Counted from the stretch's first letter, positions 14,028 through 27,138 are shown. The stretch is DNA of 64,000 bases from Paracyclopina nana (GCA_019096065.1 JAGUCH010000007.1:1138501-1202500), one strand, 5' to 3'. A program made the numbers and translations. Notes: generated by a model from the letters alone, not told the origin.

Positions 14028-14252
14028 GGGCCTGTTCACCTGCTTATTTTAGCCGTTATTTTGGCAAAATATTAAAGAGAAATTCTAAAAAACGGAGAAT
14101 CTTATTATTGCAGTAGGATGGCTTTTGGTACCAATACATCGATTCCGAAGTCAAAATCTGAAAAAAAAGGATTTTACAAATACCGGATATTTCCATATAT
14201 CAGTATAATATCGCGCGTTATTTTGCTGATAATATTGCAGGTGAACAGGGCC
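14028..14252. mobile_element. MITE family A, copy 1 (Harbinger/Tourist-like)
   Basis: A 225-bp noncoding element. The left end is GGGCCTGTTCACCTGC; the right end is the near inverted repeat GCAGGTGAACAGGGCC. Both flanks carry the 3-bp target duplication TTA (14025-14027 and 14253-14255). TTA duplications and GGGCC-type ends are typical of PIF/Harbinger-derived Tourist MITEs. A second full copy is at 34676-34897. Confidence 0.85.
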
Positions 14253-14405
14253 TTAAAGGGGGGTTAGATTAGAATTACCTAATCTTCCCCGGTATGATTC
14301 GTCTCATATGTTTGTACCCTCAGTTAAAGTTGGGTTTTTTTTTTCAAAAATGGCCCTTGTTTGTTCTAAATTAAAAATTGTCCTCCCACGATTGCTAATG
14401 CTAAA

Positions 14406-14529
14406 AGATTTTGACTTGTGAATCGATATATTGGTACCAAAAGCCATCCTACACCAATAATAAAATTCTCATTTTCTCACTATTTCTCTTCTATATATTT
14501 TGCCAAAATAACGGCTATAATAGGCCCTA
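14406..14529 (-). mobile_element. MITE family A, partial inverted copy
   Basis: The reverse complement matches the left half of the 14028-14252 element, including GGCTTTTGGTACCAATA and CCGTTATTTTGGCAAAATAT. It lacks the TGTTCACCTGC part of the terminal repeat and all of the right half, so it is a broken copy. Confidence 0.75.
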
Positions 14530-15163
14530 TATTATTAAAGGTGTTATTACCAAGTTGAGGTCGTACCTTCAATTACTTTTATTATCAAAATAGCTGAAAA
14601 ATTTCAGCAATCGAAATAAATATGTTGAACACGGTTTTTGCATAAGTGAAAGTTAGAAGGCTTTTGGCAGGCAGTTTCAATACATTTAATAGGGTTTTTT
14701 ACGTAAGTGAAAGTAGAAAATGAAACGTGACTGCTGAGAAAGCACTTGTCTTGGCCACAGAGAGTACATGACCCAAACTTTTCAAAGTGAGTCATCACGG
14801 CAAACACGTGATGAAGAAAACGTGACTCTGCTGACCTGGCACTTTTTGGGCACAAAATTCCTCATGGTGAAATTACGTACTTTCTTTCTTTTGTTCAAGC
14901 ATTCCACGATTATGAGCTCAAAATTGATAATCCCTTGCAAAAATGAGCCTTTGATTGGGACAAGAATTGAAATCCCTGTTAAATATGCCATATTTTACAG
15001 AGCATACTTTTTAATGCAAACGTTGTAGTAGATCCACTAAACATTGAGATTCAGGGAGATTGCAACATCTTCTGTGAGTAATTTTTACTTTTTTGAAAAA
15101 ATACTTCACAGTTAATGCGAAAATGCTGTAGCCATCCGTTGATGTTACCTCACTTTTTGCAAT

Positions 15164-15173
15164 AGGGGGCGCT
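15164..15173 (+). promoter_or_regulatory. CTCF-like core AGGGGGCGCT
   Basis: Matches AGRKGGC followed by GCT. It is the second of the three single cores found between Mhc copies. Sequence match only. Confidence 0.3.
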
Positions 15174-15230
15174 AGTTACCTTCGACTACTGGTATAATTG
15201 AGGATCTGGATGAATCTCGCATTCAAAATA

Positions 15231-15378
15231 GCCCGGTTCCAACCCGTGATATCAGCATAGTAAAGTACGGTAAACCAGTTAAGTCAGGTCGAGCTGAGCT
15301 ATATAGCTGTGACCTGACTATGCTAAAGTCAATTTACGCCTCCTGACTATATGCTGATTTTCCTTGTTGGAACCGGGC
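15231..15378. mobile_element. MITE family B, copy 2
   Basis: A 148-bp element with inverted ends GCCCGGTTCCAAC and GTTGGAACCGGGC, flanked by TA on both sides (15229-15230, 15379-15380). The inner GGTAAACCAGTTAAGTCAGG is shared with copy 1 at 6912. Internal GTGACCTGACTATGC against GCATAG-type words makes it largely self-complementary. Confidence 0.8.
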
Positions 15379-16290
15379 TAATGACTAAAGAGTAACTGAC
15401 TGCCAAATTTAAGGGCCTGCTACTTAAGACTGTTTTTAAGCGAAAATTATAATGATATGCAGCAGCTAAAAAAGGTTAAACATGGAATAGCCTAACCAAG
15501 GCTCGCCAAATAAGGTAGATTATGGCTAAAAAACTGGAAAATAGCGTAAGTTGGCCAATTTTTAGTAATATCTGGCCTTAATATTGCCAATAAGTGTCCA
15601 GTTAAACAAAATTATCCTTAAAATTGAGCAAATTATTGATTTTTAAGGTACTCTGCTAAGTTATAGACTTCAGCTATGATACAGGTCACATGCATTCACT
15701 TTCATGCTGAAAAACCCTATTTTTGAATCAGCAGAAAAGTTGGATGTCGGACCAGATAATTCAGGCATTGAAAACTGAGCAGCACAACGAGTGAAAAATG
15801 AAAATGTCAGTCAGCCTTTAGTTTTTGCATGGCAAATTCAGCAAAATTGCTGCATTTTAGCTGACATTTTGCAAGCTTACTGACTTTTTAGGCAAGCTCA
15901 AGTTTCAGCTTGGTCCATGCTGAATCAATCAGTATTTGGTATCTCAAAGTGTTAAGAGTACAATGGAATATAGTTGAAAGCAACTCAAAGCTTTTAAAGT
16001 CTTAGTATGCTAATATTCACAAGATTGGGAAATCAACATATTTTGGTGCTACTGTATCAGCCTCAGCAAGAAATGCTACTGTAGCTCTACTCTTTGGTGA
16101 TTGGGGCTTCGGGGTGACCTCAGCAGTGAAGAAAGCCAGTTGTCTTCTATGCAGGGGGTTACAAAAGTACGAATTGGTCTGAGGCCACAATGATGTAGTC
16201 GCTTGCAAATCTGGAGTCTTCCTCACTCACGCAGGTCAGTTGGCATCCTATTTTTAAGTACTGACTCGCTACTGTAAGAGGTAAAGAAAA

Positions 16291-16395
16291 AGCTTTCTTG
16301 GTGAGCAAAGTGCCTAGTCAGAATCAGTCTCAAATCACTTTGACTTGAGGTAACACCACCTTAAGTACACGCAGAATATTGTATGCTTGGCTGTG
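16291..16395 (+). promoter_or_regulatory. Conserved block upstream of Mhc copy 3
   Basis: Second occurrence of the block: AGCTTTCTTGGTGAGCAAAG, CAGTCTCAAATC, GACTTGAGGTAACACC, CTTAAGTACA. It lies about 1.5 kb upstream of the copy 3 start codon. Same alternatives as for 4471-4568. Confidence 0.4.
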
Positions 16396-17928
16396 TGAAA
16401 CTTGACAAGTTTGCACAACTGCACATGCTTACGTTCTATCTGTATTTGAAAATACATTTATCATACAGTATTAACACAGTAACCTCATTTTCATATCAGA
16501 AATAACCATAAGACCTCTTAAGTTTTGGTCATCTAATCAATACTGAATTCAATCATTTACAGCCTGGGTTTACAACCCTAATTACTTTACAAAACAGATT
16601 GATAATATCACTTAGATCTAAGGCTAACAAAAGTCTTATGCATGCATATTGTCAAATAATATGACATATTATATTGTAATCTGCATAATGTAGCCCAATT
16701 ACAAGTAGCATGAATAGTTCTTACTAAAGAACTTTTGTACATCAATTATCTTAAAAAGTTGAACTACATATCAAAGAAGTACTTTTGAATGGGCATTGTT
16801 TAGTGGCTTACATTTTAGAAACACTCTGATAAAAGAGCTGAAAAAAAAGCATTAGCATCATAGGAAATTACTGAAACTACCCCGTAACTCAATATAACAA
16901 TTTCTAGCTCACTAAAGGCATGTTAAATCCTTAACCAATATGCTTCAAATGGGGCAATAATACTTCAAAGTTGTACCTTTGTAGCTAAAATTAAAGACTC
17001 CATGCATTGAGTTTCTTTAACTAAAATAATAAATTACTAGAGTCCACATTTTGGCTCAACCGATTTCTGCAAACTTTGGGCAAAATTATGAGTCCTTTCA
17101 ATTTTTTGTTGAAACAGTTTCCTAACACTATAATCTCAATTATTTGCAGTTTTGCACTCATAGTTCTTTTAAAAATGAGTTCGTTTGCGATTCTTCAATT
17201 TCCAATTACAAGAGGATTGACAAAATTCAGTTAAAATAGTTCTGTAAGACTGCATTTTCATGTAAGGGTCTTCGGGACAGTTCGACAAATTATAACGGAA
17301 TCCACCCGCCAAAAAAGTTCGAAAATTCATTGGCCTAAACATAATAAATTGCCTTATGAACCCTATAGCAGTTCCACAAAACTCGAAAAATTGCAGATAC
17401 GTGTAGTTGTTGAAAAACAATTGGCCGTAATATCGCCATTACCTGACCAAGTGAACAAGGCATCAATTCTCGAAATATTCACATATGGTACATAGCAAAA
17501 TATCTCAAAAGGATAAAAGCAATTATTCTGCAGATGTAAGCAAGCAACATTGGCCAAAAAATGACAAACTCAGGAAAAAAGATTAACTTATTAGCAAAAT
17601 TAACCAATTTCATGAGATTTTCTGTTGCAATTACTCAGAGAAACTTTTCTTGCTTCTTGAATCTTCTGAAACTTAGCACAAAATAGCAGATTACCCCTAC
17701 CCGAAAACATCACCATTCTGCTGTTTGCAACTGGACTGGTATGGTTAAAACAAGGCTATGTAGGCAAGAAAAAAAACTGAACTAAGAAAAAAAAAACCAG
17801 AACAATTAATCATGAGCTGCCATCAAAATATAGGCTAGCCAAATCAATTGATGAGAATTTTTTTAGATTAAATTACATGTACAGTAAGTTTTTTTTTCTT
17901 TAGGCCAAAAACAACTTATAGCTGAACA

Positions 17929-20900
17929 ATGCCTGGACACGTCAAGCTAGGAAAGGCTGGAGAGCCGGATCCTGATCCAGCCCCTTATCTTGTCATTTCC
18001 ATGGAGATGAAAAGAGAGGACATGATGAAGCCTTATGACCCTAAAAAGTCATATTGGTGCCCTGATGGAAAGCATGGCTACATGGAATGCTTGCTTGAAT
18101 CAGATGATGGCACCAAGGCTGTTGTCATGTGTGGGCATGAAGTAAGATGGCTATATAAAAATGCTTCATTTCTTCACTCATTCAATTACACTTTTCCAGA
18201 AAAAAACCTTCAAGTCCACTGAGGTTGGCCAGGTCAACCCTCCCAAGTTTGAGAAATGTGAGGACATGGCCAACTTGACCTTCCTCAATGATGCCTCTGT
18301 CTTCTGGAACTTGAAAGTTCGTTATGCAGCCAAGCTCATCTACACCTACTCTGGATTGTTCTGTATTGTGGTGAACCCCTACAAGAGGTTTCCCATCTAC
18401 TCTCCCACTGTTGTGAAGATGTACTTGGGCAAGAGGAGGAATGAGGTGCCACCTCACTTGTGGGCTATCACTGAGACTGCCTACCGTAACATGTTGACCA
18501 ATAGCAAGGATCAATCCATGTTGATCACTGGAGAGTCTGGTGCTGGAAAGACTGAGAACACCAAGAAGGTCATCTCATACTTGGCTATGGTTGCCTCATC
18601 TGGAAAACAAAAGGCATCCAAAAAGGTCTCACTTGAGGACCAGATTGTGGCTACCAACCCCATTTTGGAGTCTTATGGTAATGCCAAAACCTCCAGGAAT
18701 GACAATTCCTCCAGGTTTGGTAAATTCATCCGTATCCACTTCACCAATTCTGGCAAGCTCTGTGGTTGTGACATTGAGTCTTATCTGCTTGAGAAGTCTC
18801 GTATCACCCAGCAACAAGAAGTGGAGAGATCCTACCATATCTTCTACCAATTGTTGCAGCCATGTGTGGCTGACATGAAGGCAAAGTGCTTGCTGACTGA
18901 TGACATCTATGACTACTCCTATGTGTCTCAGGGCAAGGTCACTGTTGCCTCCATTGATGACAATGAGGAATTGGAGTACACTGACTCTGCCTTTGACATC
19001 ATTGGCTTTGCAAATACAGAGAAGTGGGATTGCTTCAAGATTACCGCTGCAGTCATGGCTTTTGGAGAGGTCAAGTTCAAGCAAAAGGGTCGTGATGACC
19101 AGGCTGAGCCTGATGACATGGGATTCCCCAACAAGATTGCTGAGCTCTTTGGAGTCAATGGAGATGAGCTCATGAAGGCTTTCTGCAAGCCCAAGATCAA
19201 GGTTGGTACTGAGTGGGTCACCAAGGGTATGACTTGTGAGCAAGCTACCAATGGAGCTGGTGGTATTGCCAGGGCCTGCTTTGACCGTCTCTTCAAGTGG
19301 CTCATTTTGAAGTGTAATGACACTCTAATTGATAAGAGCATGAAGAAGGTCAACTTTACTGCTGTGCTGGATATTGCTGGCTTTGAGATCTTTGACTACA
19401 ATGGCTTTGAGCAGATCTCCATCAACTTTGTCAATGAGAAGTTGCAGCAATTCTTCAACCATCACATGTTTGTGGTGGAGCAAGAGGAATATGTGGCTGA
19501 GGGTATTGACTGGGCCATGGTGGATTTTGGCATGGACTTGGCTGCTTGCATCATCATGTTTGAGAAGCCTATGGGAGTCTGGGCCATTCTTGAGGAGGAG
19601 ACTCTCTTCCCCAAGTCTACTGACAAGTCCTTTGAGGACAAGCTCAAAACCCAGCATCTTGGCAAGTCTCCTCCCATGGCCAAGCCATGCTCCAAGACTG
19701 ACAAGAATGCTCACTTTGCCATCATCCATTATGCTGGCATTGTGTCCTACAATGTCACTGGATGGCTTGAGAAGAACAAGGATCCTGTCAATGACACTGT
19801 TGTTGATGTGTTGAAGAGGGCCTCCAATGAGCTCTTGGTCTTCTTGTGGAGAGAGCACCCTGGTCAATCTGCACCTCCAGATGATGGCAAGGATAAGAAG
19901 AAAAAGAAGGCTGGTGGCTCCAAAACTGTCACTTCAGTTTACTTGGTGCAGTTAGCTGAGCTTATGCACACTCTTCACAACACTGAGCCCCACTTCATTC
20001 GTTGCATTGTGCCCAACACCCATAAGCAGCCAGGAACAGTTGAAACTGAACTTATCATGCATCAATTGACTTGCAATGGTGTACTTGAGGGTATCAGGAT
20101 TTGCATGAGAGGATTCCCCAACAGGATGGTTTACACTGACTTTAAGAGCAGGTACCAGATCCTTGGAGCTGCAGAGATTGCTAGTTCAAGTGACAACAAG
20201 ACTGGAGTGTATGCTCTTCTTGACAAAATTGAGTTCTCAAGGGACAGGTATAGGCTTGGACACACCAAGGTTTTCTTCAGGGCTGGTGCTTTGGCAGGTC
20301 TTGAGGAGGCTAGGGATGGCATTGTGTTGAAGCTTGTAAGATGGATGCAAGGAGAAGTTTTTGGCTATGTCAAAAGACAAGTTTTCCAAAAGAAGTTTGA
20401 CCAGAGGGAGCTGATGAAAGTTGTTCAGCGTAACTTCAGGAAGTTTCAACTGCTCAGGAACTGGGGTTGGTTTATTTTGCTTCAAAAGACCAAACCAATG
20501 ATTGGACAGAGAAATGTTGAGGAAGAATTGAGGCTTTTGGAAGAGCAAGCCAATGCAGCTTATGGAGCATACCAACAACAAGTTGAAGAAAAGAAGCGCC
20601 TTGAACAAGAAAATGTCAATATTGAGCTTGAAAGAAAAGCCCTTATGAAACAACTTGAATCTGAGCAAGGAAACATGTCTGAGTACACTGAAAGGCAAGC
20701 AAAGGCTTCTGCAATGAAGGCGGATCTTGAAGTTCAATTAGCTGACGCTGGTCATAAACTAGCTGAAATGGAACAAGCAAGGCAACATGCTACAGCAGAC
20801 AAGAAAGCTCTTGAGGGAGATAATACTGTCATCAAAAAAGACATGGAAGATCTGGAAATTTCAATCCAAAAGCTTGAGCAAGAAAAGACAAACAGGGATC

Positions 20901-23900
20901 ACACCATCAGAACTTTGAATGATGAGATTTCAAATCAGGATGAAGTTATCAACAAGCTCAACAAGGAGAAGAAACACATGAGTGAGAATAGTGCAAAGGC
21001 TTCTGAAGATTTGCAGATTTCTGGTGAAAAAGTTGACCACCTAAACAAAATCAAATCCAAATTGGAAGGCACTCTTGATGAGCTTAATGATTCACTACAA
21101 AGGGAAAAGAGGGCAAGAGCTGATGTTGAAAAAACTAGGAGGAAAATTGAAGGTGATCTTAAAGTTACACAGGAAACTGTTGCTGAGCTTGAAAGGGCAA
21201 AGAAAGAGGCTGAGAACACCATTGCAAGGAAAGAAAAAGACTATGGTCAGCTTGCAAGCCGATTGGATGATGAACAATCCATTGTTGGAAAAACTCAGAA
21301 ATCTATCAAGGAAATCCAAGGACGAGTTGAGGAGATGGAAGAGGAGCTTGAAGCTGAAAGGCAAGCAAGAGCAAAGGCTGAACGTCAGAGGTCTGACCTT
21401 GCAAGAGAGCTTGAGAGCCTTGGAGAGCGCCTTGGAGAGGCTGGAGGTGCTACTCATGCTCAAATGGAACTAAATAAGAAGAGAGATGCTGAGGTCCAGA
21501 AGCTCAGGAAAGATTTGGAAGAAGCTCACATTCAACAAGAATCTACTTTGATCAACCTCAAGAGAAAGCATCAAGATGCAGTTGCTGAGATGTCTGAACA
21601 GATTGACCAGCTTTCTAAGATGAAGGGTAAAATTGAGAAGGACAAAAGCCAAATTCTCCATGAAATCCAAGATGTTAGGGCTGCAGCTGATGAAATCACC
21701 AGGTCAAAAGCATCTGCTGAGAAGTCCAACAAGAATTTGATGACTACTTTGAATGAGGTTAACAAAAAGGTTGAGGAGGCTAATCTGACTCTTGGAGATT
21801 TTGATGGCCACAAGAGGAAAATTTCAGCTGAGAACTCTGATGTTCTCAGGCAGCTTCAAGAGCTTGAGAATAACTTAAATATGCTTCAAAAAACCAAAAT
21901 CCAGCTGCTATCTCAACTTGATGAAACCAAAAAGGTTTCAGATGATGAAACTAGGGAAAGGCAAGCATTGCTAGGCAAGTTTAAGAACTTGGAGCATGAA
22001 TTGGATGGTATGAGGGAGCAGCTTGAAGAGGAAAGTGGTGCTAAGGAAGACATCCTTAGACAACTCAACAAAGCAATTCAGGAAGCTGACATGTGGCGCT
22101 CTAAGTATGAGCAAGAAGGACTTGCCAAGGCTGAAGAGCTTGAAATGGCTAAGATGAAGTTGCAAGCTAGACTTTGTGAGGCCCAAGGAACCATTGATCA
22201 GCTCAATGCTAAACTTGGACAACTTGAAAAGGCCAAAGCCAAGCTTCAAGCTGATATTGAGCAAATGGCTGCTCAAGCAGATCAAGCTCACATTTTGAAC
22301 AGCTCCATGGAGAAGAAGGCCAAGCAGTTTGACAGGATTGTTGGTGAATGGAAGATGAAGGTTGACTCCATGTCAATGGATCTTGATGTTGCTCAAAAGG
22401 AGTGCAGAAATGCTTCCTCTGACCTCTTCAGAGTCAAATCTGCTTATGAAGAAGCCATCCTCCAATTGGATGAAGTACGAAAGGAGAACAAAGTCTTGAG
22501 TACTGAGATCAAGGACATCATGGACCAAATCAGTGAGGGAGGAAGATCCATCCATGAGATTGACAAGATCAGGAAGCGCCTGGAGGCTGAGAAGATGGAG
22601 CTCCAAGCTGCCCTTGAGGAGGCTGAGGGAGCTCTTGAGCAAGAGGAGAACAAGGTTCTTAGAGCCCAACTTGAGCTGACCCAAGTCAGGCAAGAGATTG
22701 AAAGAAGGATTGCAGAGAAGGAGGAAGAATTCTTGAGCACTCGCAAGAACTTCCAAAAGGCCATTGATGGTATGCAGGGAGCTCTTGAGACTGAGAGCAA
22801 GGGTAAGGCTGAGGCTTTGAGGATGAAGAAGAAGCTTGAGTCTGATGTGAGTGAGCTTGAAACTGCCCTTGAGCATGCCAATGCTGCCAACCAAGAGACT
22901 CAGAAGACCATCAAGAGGTACCACCAAAACATCCGTGAGGCTCAAACCAAGATGGAAGATGAGCAGAGATTGAAAGAAGTATGCAGAGACCACCTGCTTG
23001 CTGCAGAGAGAAAGTCCAATGCCAATCAGAATGCATTGGAGGAGGCTCGCACTCTTTTGGAGCAAAGTGACAGGTCAAGGCGTATCACTGAGCAAGAGTT
23101 GTCTGACACCAATGAACAATTGTCTGACCAGACCTGCCAAAACCAGGCCATTGCTGGAGCCAAGAGGAAGCTGGAGTCAGAGATGCAAACATTGCATGTA
23201 AGGCATTATACTATGTTTAAATGTTACAAGCATTATTCAATTATATTATTCATCCTATAATTAGGGAGATGTTGATGAGATGGCAAGTGAGGCTCATTTG
23301 TCTGATGAAAAGGCTCAAAAGGCAATGATTGATGCAGCTCGCCTGGCTGATGAGTTGAGATCTGAACAAGATTATGCTCAATGCTTTGAGAGAGAGCGCA
23401 AACTTCTTGAATGCCAGCTTAAGGACATGCAAACCAGGCTTGATGAGGCAGAGACCAATGCTCTTAAGGGAGGCAAAAAGGCCATGAACAAGATGGACAC
23501 CAGGATTAGAGAGCTTGAGTCTGAGGTTGATGCTGAAAATAGGCGTTTCAGTGATTCTCAGAAGAATTTGCGCAAATCTGAGAGGCGCATCAAGGAGATG
23601 ACTTATTCTTCTGATGAAGATCGCAAGAACCATGAGCGTATGCAAGCCTTGGTTGATCAATTGCAAGCCAAGATTCGCTCTTACAAAAAGCAGATTGAGG
23701 AGGCTGAAGAAATTGCTGCTTTGAACCTTGCCAAATTCAGGCAGGCTCAAGGTCACTTGGGAGATGCTGAGGAAAGGGCTGACTTGAATGAAGTTGCCCT
23801 TGGAAAAACCAAGGCTAAAGGCCGTGGAAGCTCTCTTGGACCTTTGGTATGAAACAGTTGCAAATTTCAGTTATGGCAATATTTCAACAATATTCCTATT

Positions 23901-23908
23901 TTTAGTAA
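17929..23908 (+). CDS. Mhc: Muscle myosin heavy chain, copy 3 (complete)
   Basis: Sarcomeric myosin II heavy chain with exons 17929-18141, 18200-23197 and 23265-23846 (213, 4998 and 582 nt, identical to copy 2) and the stop TAA at 23906-23908 in a fourth exon. The protein has 1931 aa and ends SSLGPL, with L where the other copies have M. P-loop, switches, loop 2 and both reactive thiols are intact at the same positions as in copy 2. It differs from copy 2 most in the neck (MQGEVFGYVKRQVFQ; FRKFQLLRNWGWFILLQ) and the first rod heptads (QQQVEEKKRLEQEN), parts that set lever-arm stiffness and light-chain fit. A stretch of about 385 bp in the rod (21170-21556) is identical to copy 4 although its flanks are not. 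Probably a distinct fibre-type isoform; that is inference. Confidence 0.97.
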
Positions 23909-24036
23909 TCAAGAAGCAGGATAGTCCTACAAGGTGAAAGAAGCCTCCATTGAAGAATGGTGAAGATTCATGGTAATTCATGTTTAAAATTTCTTCTGTA
24001 ATAAGTCAAAATTGAACATGAGCAATCGTATGAATT

Positions 24037-24042
24037 AATAAA
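24037..24042 (+). terminator. Poly(A) signal of Mhc copy 3
   Basis: AATAAA (in GAATTAATAAAG) about 130 bp after the stop codon. Confidence 0.65.
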
Positions 24043-24950
24043 GTACCCTCAGCAAATTATTCAGCCTTGATTTATTTTTTCAGCATAGATTTTAACTAAA
24101 TTTAGTAAATTGCAATAGTCCAAGAAATATTTCAGTTAAGTTTTAAAATGGAACTTCAGTGCTGCTACATTCTTTTGCTCAGTTAGCATAGGATGCATAC
24201 GTTTGTGTGCTAGGCAAATATGCACCCTAAGCTGAGCCAAAAGCGCACTGCAAAGCAGTATCTACAAAGAAGCAAGAATGAAAGCTGTCTATAACTGTCC
24301 GTTAAATTTTCCAAAAATAACAATATCTGCCCTTCATTGGCCTTTGTGGCCTTTATAACTACATTGATCAATAAAAGGTCCCAACTTTGCCTTAAAATTG
24401 CTCATAACATATTTTTTTGAAAATTAAAATGTATGAAGGAGTGGAGAAAATGATTGGTAGTTTGAGCTTGGGAGCAGATAATTTCAAAATCTATTTTGGC
24501 CTTACAAAATGTTTTTGGCCAATGAATATCAAACAAAGGCTGGCTGTGAAGAGCCTACATTTGCTGCAGCACCCTGCAGAGCTGGGTCAATTCTCAAAAA
24601 TGTGCATTTATGCCTTATTCATGTATAACGAATGCCATAGTATGGAAATAATTGTCTAAGGAAAAATGAATCTGCTGCTAACTGTCTCTTTACGAGTTCA
24701 GCTTGTGACCAAACAGCGCTTTCATTGGCAATTTTCACTTAAGTTCAGCTTCTTATCCAATGCAGAGCTTTTGTTATTATTTTATGAAGTTTTTAACAAT
24801 TCGTCTCAGTTTGTTCTCCTACAAACATATATTAAAGCTCTGACGTCATACTTTATCAAGTGACATGCATAATAAAGTACTTTATTAGGTGCCCCACTTT
24901 ATAAAGTATTTCATTTTCTATTTCAATTTAACAGTTTCTAGAATTGTCCA

Positions 24951-25074
24951 GTTTCACAGAGCTCATGATGCCATTGAGGCTACTATTGAGGTTACCAATG
25001 ATGCTTTGGTTGGTGTTGCTATTGACTCTTTAAAGCAAGAATCTCAATACACATTGATAGAAATAGCTAAATGA
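24951..25074 (+). pseudogene. Possible exon fragment of an unknown gene
   Basis: After an acceptor-like TTGTCCAG, about 40 codons stay open to a stop and read HRAHDAIEATIEVTNDALVG and onward to LKQESQYTLIEIAK. Codon use (GCC ATT GAG GCT ACT ATT GAG GTT ACC) resembles the coding exons here and not the AT-rich spacer. I do not recognise the family and found no partner exon. It may be a gene remnant or a chance ORF. Confidence 0.25.
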
Positions 25075-25365
25075 TTGTGTGAAAAGCTGGTAAGCTTCAA
25101 AGAAACCAATAATGCTGAGCCAGAACTTGAAATGTTCATAAAAAGCTTCAGTAATAGATGAGAAAGAATTATGAATTCCTAAGCAACCAAGAAACTAAAA
25201 AAAATTATGAAATTTAAAATCCCTTTTCCATAATTTTTATCAAAATATTTATTTTATTATCAACAAAATTTACTTAATGACAAAATGTTTTATACTACTA
25301 TTATAAGGATCGTCAGCCAATTATTCAGCTTTAAGGCAAGTTTTTTCTAAGCACTCCTAACAGCT

Positions 25366-25375
25366 AGCGCCATCT
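25366..25375 (-). promoter_or_regulatory. CTCF-like core AGATGGCGCT (minus strand)
   Basis: The minus strand reads CCACAGATGGCGCTAGC, close to the animal CTCF consensus and the best match of the three spacer cores. Its orientation is opposite to the other two. Confidence 0.35.
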
Positions 25376-25724
25376 GTGGTGGCTTCGCCTACTAAACCTA
25401 CCGAGGGCGAGTAATATAGTATTGTATACGGTCAAACTTCGGCATTCTTACATCAATAGTCACAAATTCCCAACCAGCAATAAAATTCAACGTAAAAATA
25501 AGTCAAAAGTTGATGAGGTATCCTATTGATTTTTTTCAAACCTATGCATAATGTTTTCATAGTTTTATTTAAGTATACTTTGTATTTTCTGAAATGAGTT
25601 GCAATACATGTGAGTCTAGTGGGGAGGAGTTATAACTGCTTTCCTATTTGGAGTCTTCACCCACGCACACAACATAGGTCAGCAGCTACAGGCGTTAAGC
25701 AGGCCCAAATTTGACTGACCCAAA

Positions 25725-25830
25725 GTTTACTTGGTAAGCAAAGTTCTCGGAGAAAATTAGTCTCAAATCTACCAGACTTGAGGTAACTGCCTTAAGTACA
25801 TTCAGAATCTTCTATGCATGATTCAAGCTG
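25725..25830 (+). promoter_or_regulatory. Conserved block upstream of Mhc copy 4
   Basis: Third occurrence: ACTTGGTAAGCAAAGTT, TTAGTCTCAAATC, GACTTGAGGTAAC, CTTAAGTACATTCAG, ATCTTCTATGCATGATTC. The last part is repeated locally near 25975 (AGTATCTTCTCTGCATGATTC) followed in both cases by a CACTT...GTGAG hairpin. Confidence 0.4.
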
Positions 25831-27138
25831 TTAGAGGAAAAAATCACTTTAGAGTGAGTTTTTCTGGCAGCTATAACATGAGAAAATTCTATATGTATTT
25901 CATATTGTGATAAGTATATATTAACACAAATCAAAGTAATGAAAAGGCAACAAAAGCTGACTTCACATAATGTTCAGTATCTTCTCTGCATGATTCAAGT
26001 TTTCTGAAAGGAACTCACTTCACGGTGAGCCTTTCAAGCGACTTGAGCATGAGAAAAACTATGTATTCCAAATAGTAATAATTTGAAAAACAAAAATTAT
26101 CTTAATACGTAGAAAGAAAAGCTCACTTCAGGCTCTAAATTGCCAAAAGCAGTTTTCTTAAAGTATTTTTGTTTGTGTTACCTGGAAAGCCATTGCATTG
26201 TAGACTTTTTATGATTTTTTGTTCTTAAAAAAACTTTTTTTGCAAATACAATTATCAGCGCAATATTACAGCATAGCAAAGCAATCTGAGAATCAAAGAT
26301 TGAAACATTATTTAGCTTGACAATGCAATGTAACGATGTTCAAAAAGAGCAAATAAAAAGTTTAGGGGCAGTTGCAACCGAAACCAAATTAAAGAAACTC
26401 CCTGATCATCTCGTAATTCAGCTTCAATTATGAGCGCCGTTACATCGAATCGCAATAACAAGCATAACATGTGTCACCTGGTAATTTTACTGCGCTTTTT
26501 GTTGGTTTAATATTGAGCTTTTTTGCTAAAATTCTTTCTTGCAAATTAGGCAGCATTGTATGCGCAATTATAATTATGGAAAAAACCATCTTTTCTTTCT
26601 TAAAATGTCATCAAAATAACTAAAATCAGCTTTAGAGGTTTGGTGAATTGCAATTTAAAAGTTGCTATGCTGATAATTCACCTTGTATTATGGTCAGCAG
26701 ATGATCAACTATAAGTCACCCCTTAATAACAAATTGAAGCTGACGTAACGCTGATAATATCGCTTGAATTACGGGCAGATGATCCAAGCCTTTATGTTAG
26801 AACAAAGCATTTAAGGAAAACATTTTAGCCATGAGTCATGATTTATCATGATTTCTCTAAAATGTTAATTTAAAAGGCTTGATTTATGTAATCTAGTGTA
26901 AGTGTGCTTTTTTAACACGTAATAACTAATTGCAATTTTTGTTCTTTCAAAATACCGTACCCGCGCTAATTTAGGTCTGTTCGGGAATAAGTACGCTCGA
27001 AATTAACAGCCCCTTGCATCCGGATTGCCTGTGGGCTAGAGTCAGAAGCTGTTTAAAAGTCTCCCATTTTTTAAGCTTCAACAAAAAAATTTGTGTCCGA
27101 ATTAAGCAAGGACCATCGAAATTGAGGCCTGGTCAGCC

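Larger units (their letters stand above)
13283..17928. other. Spacer between Mhc copies 2 and 3
   Basis: Noncoding AT-rich DNA. It contains a 225-bp MITE (14028-14252), an inverted partial copy of the same family (about 14406-14529), an AGGGGGCGCT core (15164-15173), MITE family B copy 2 (15231-15378) and the conserved upstream block (16291-16395). ORFs in it are short and without protein-like composition. The noncoding first exon of copy 3 was not located. Confidence 0.6.
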
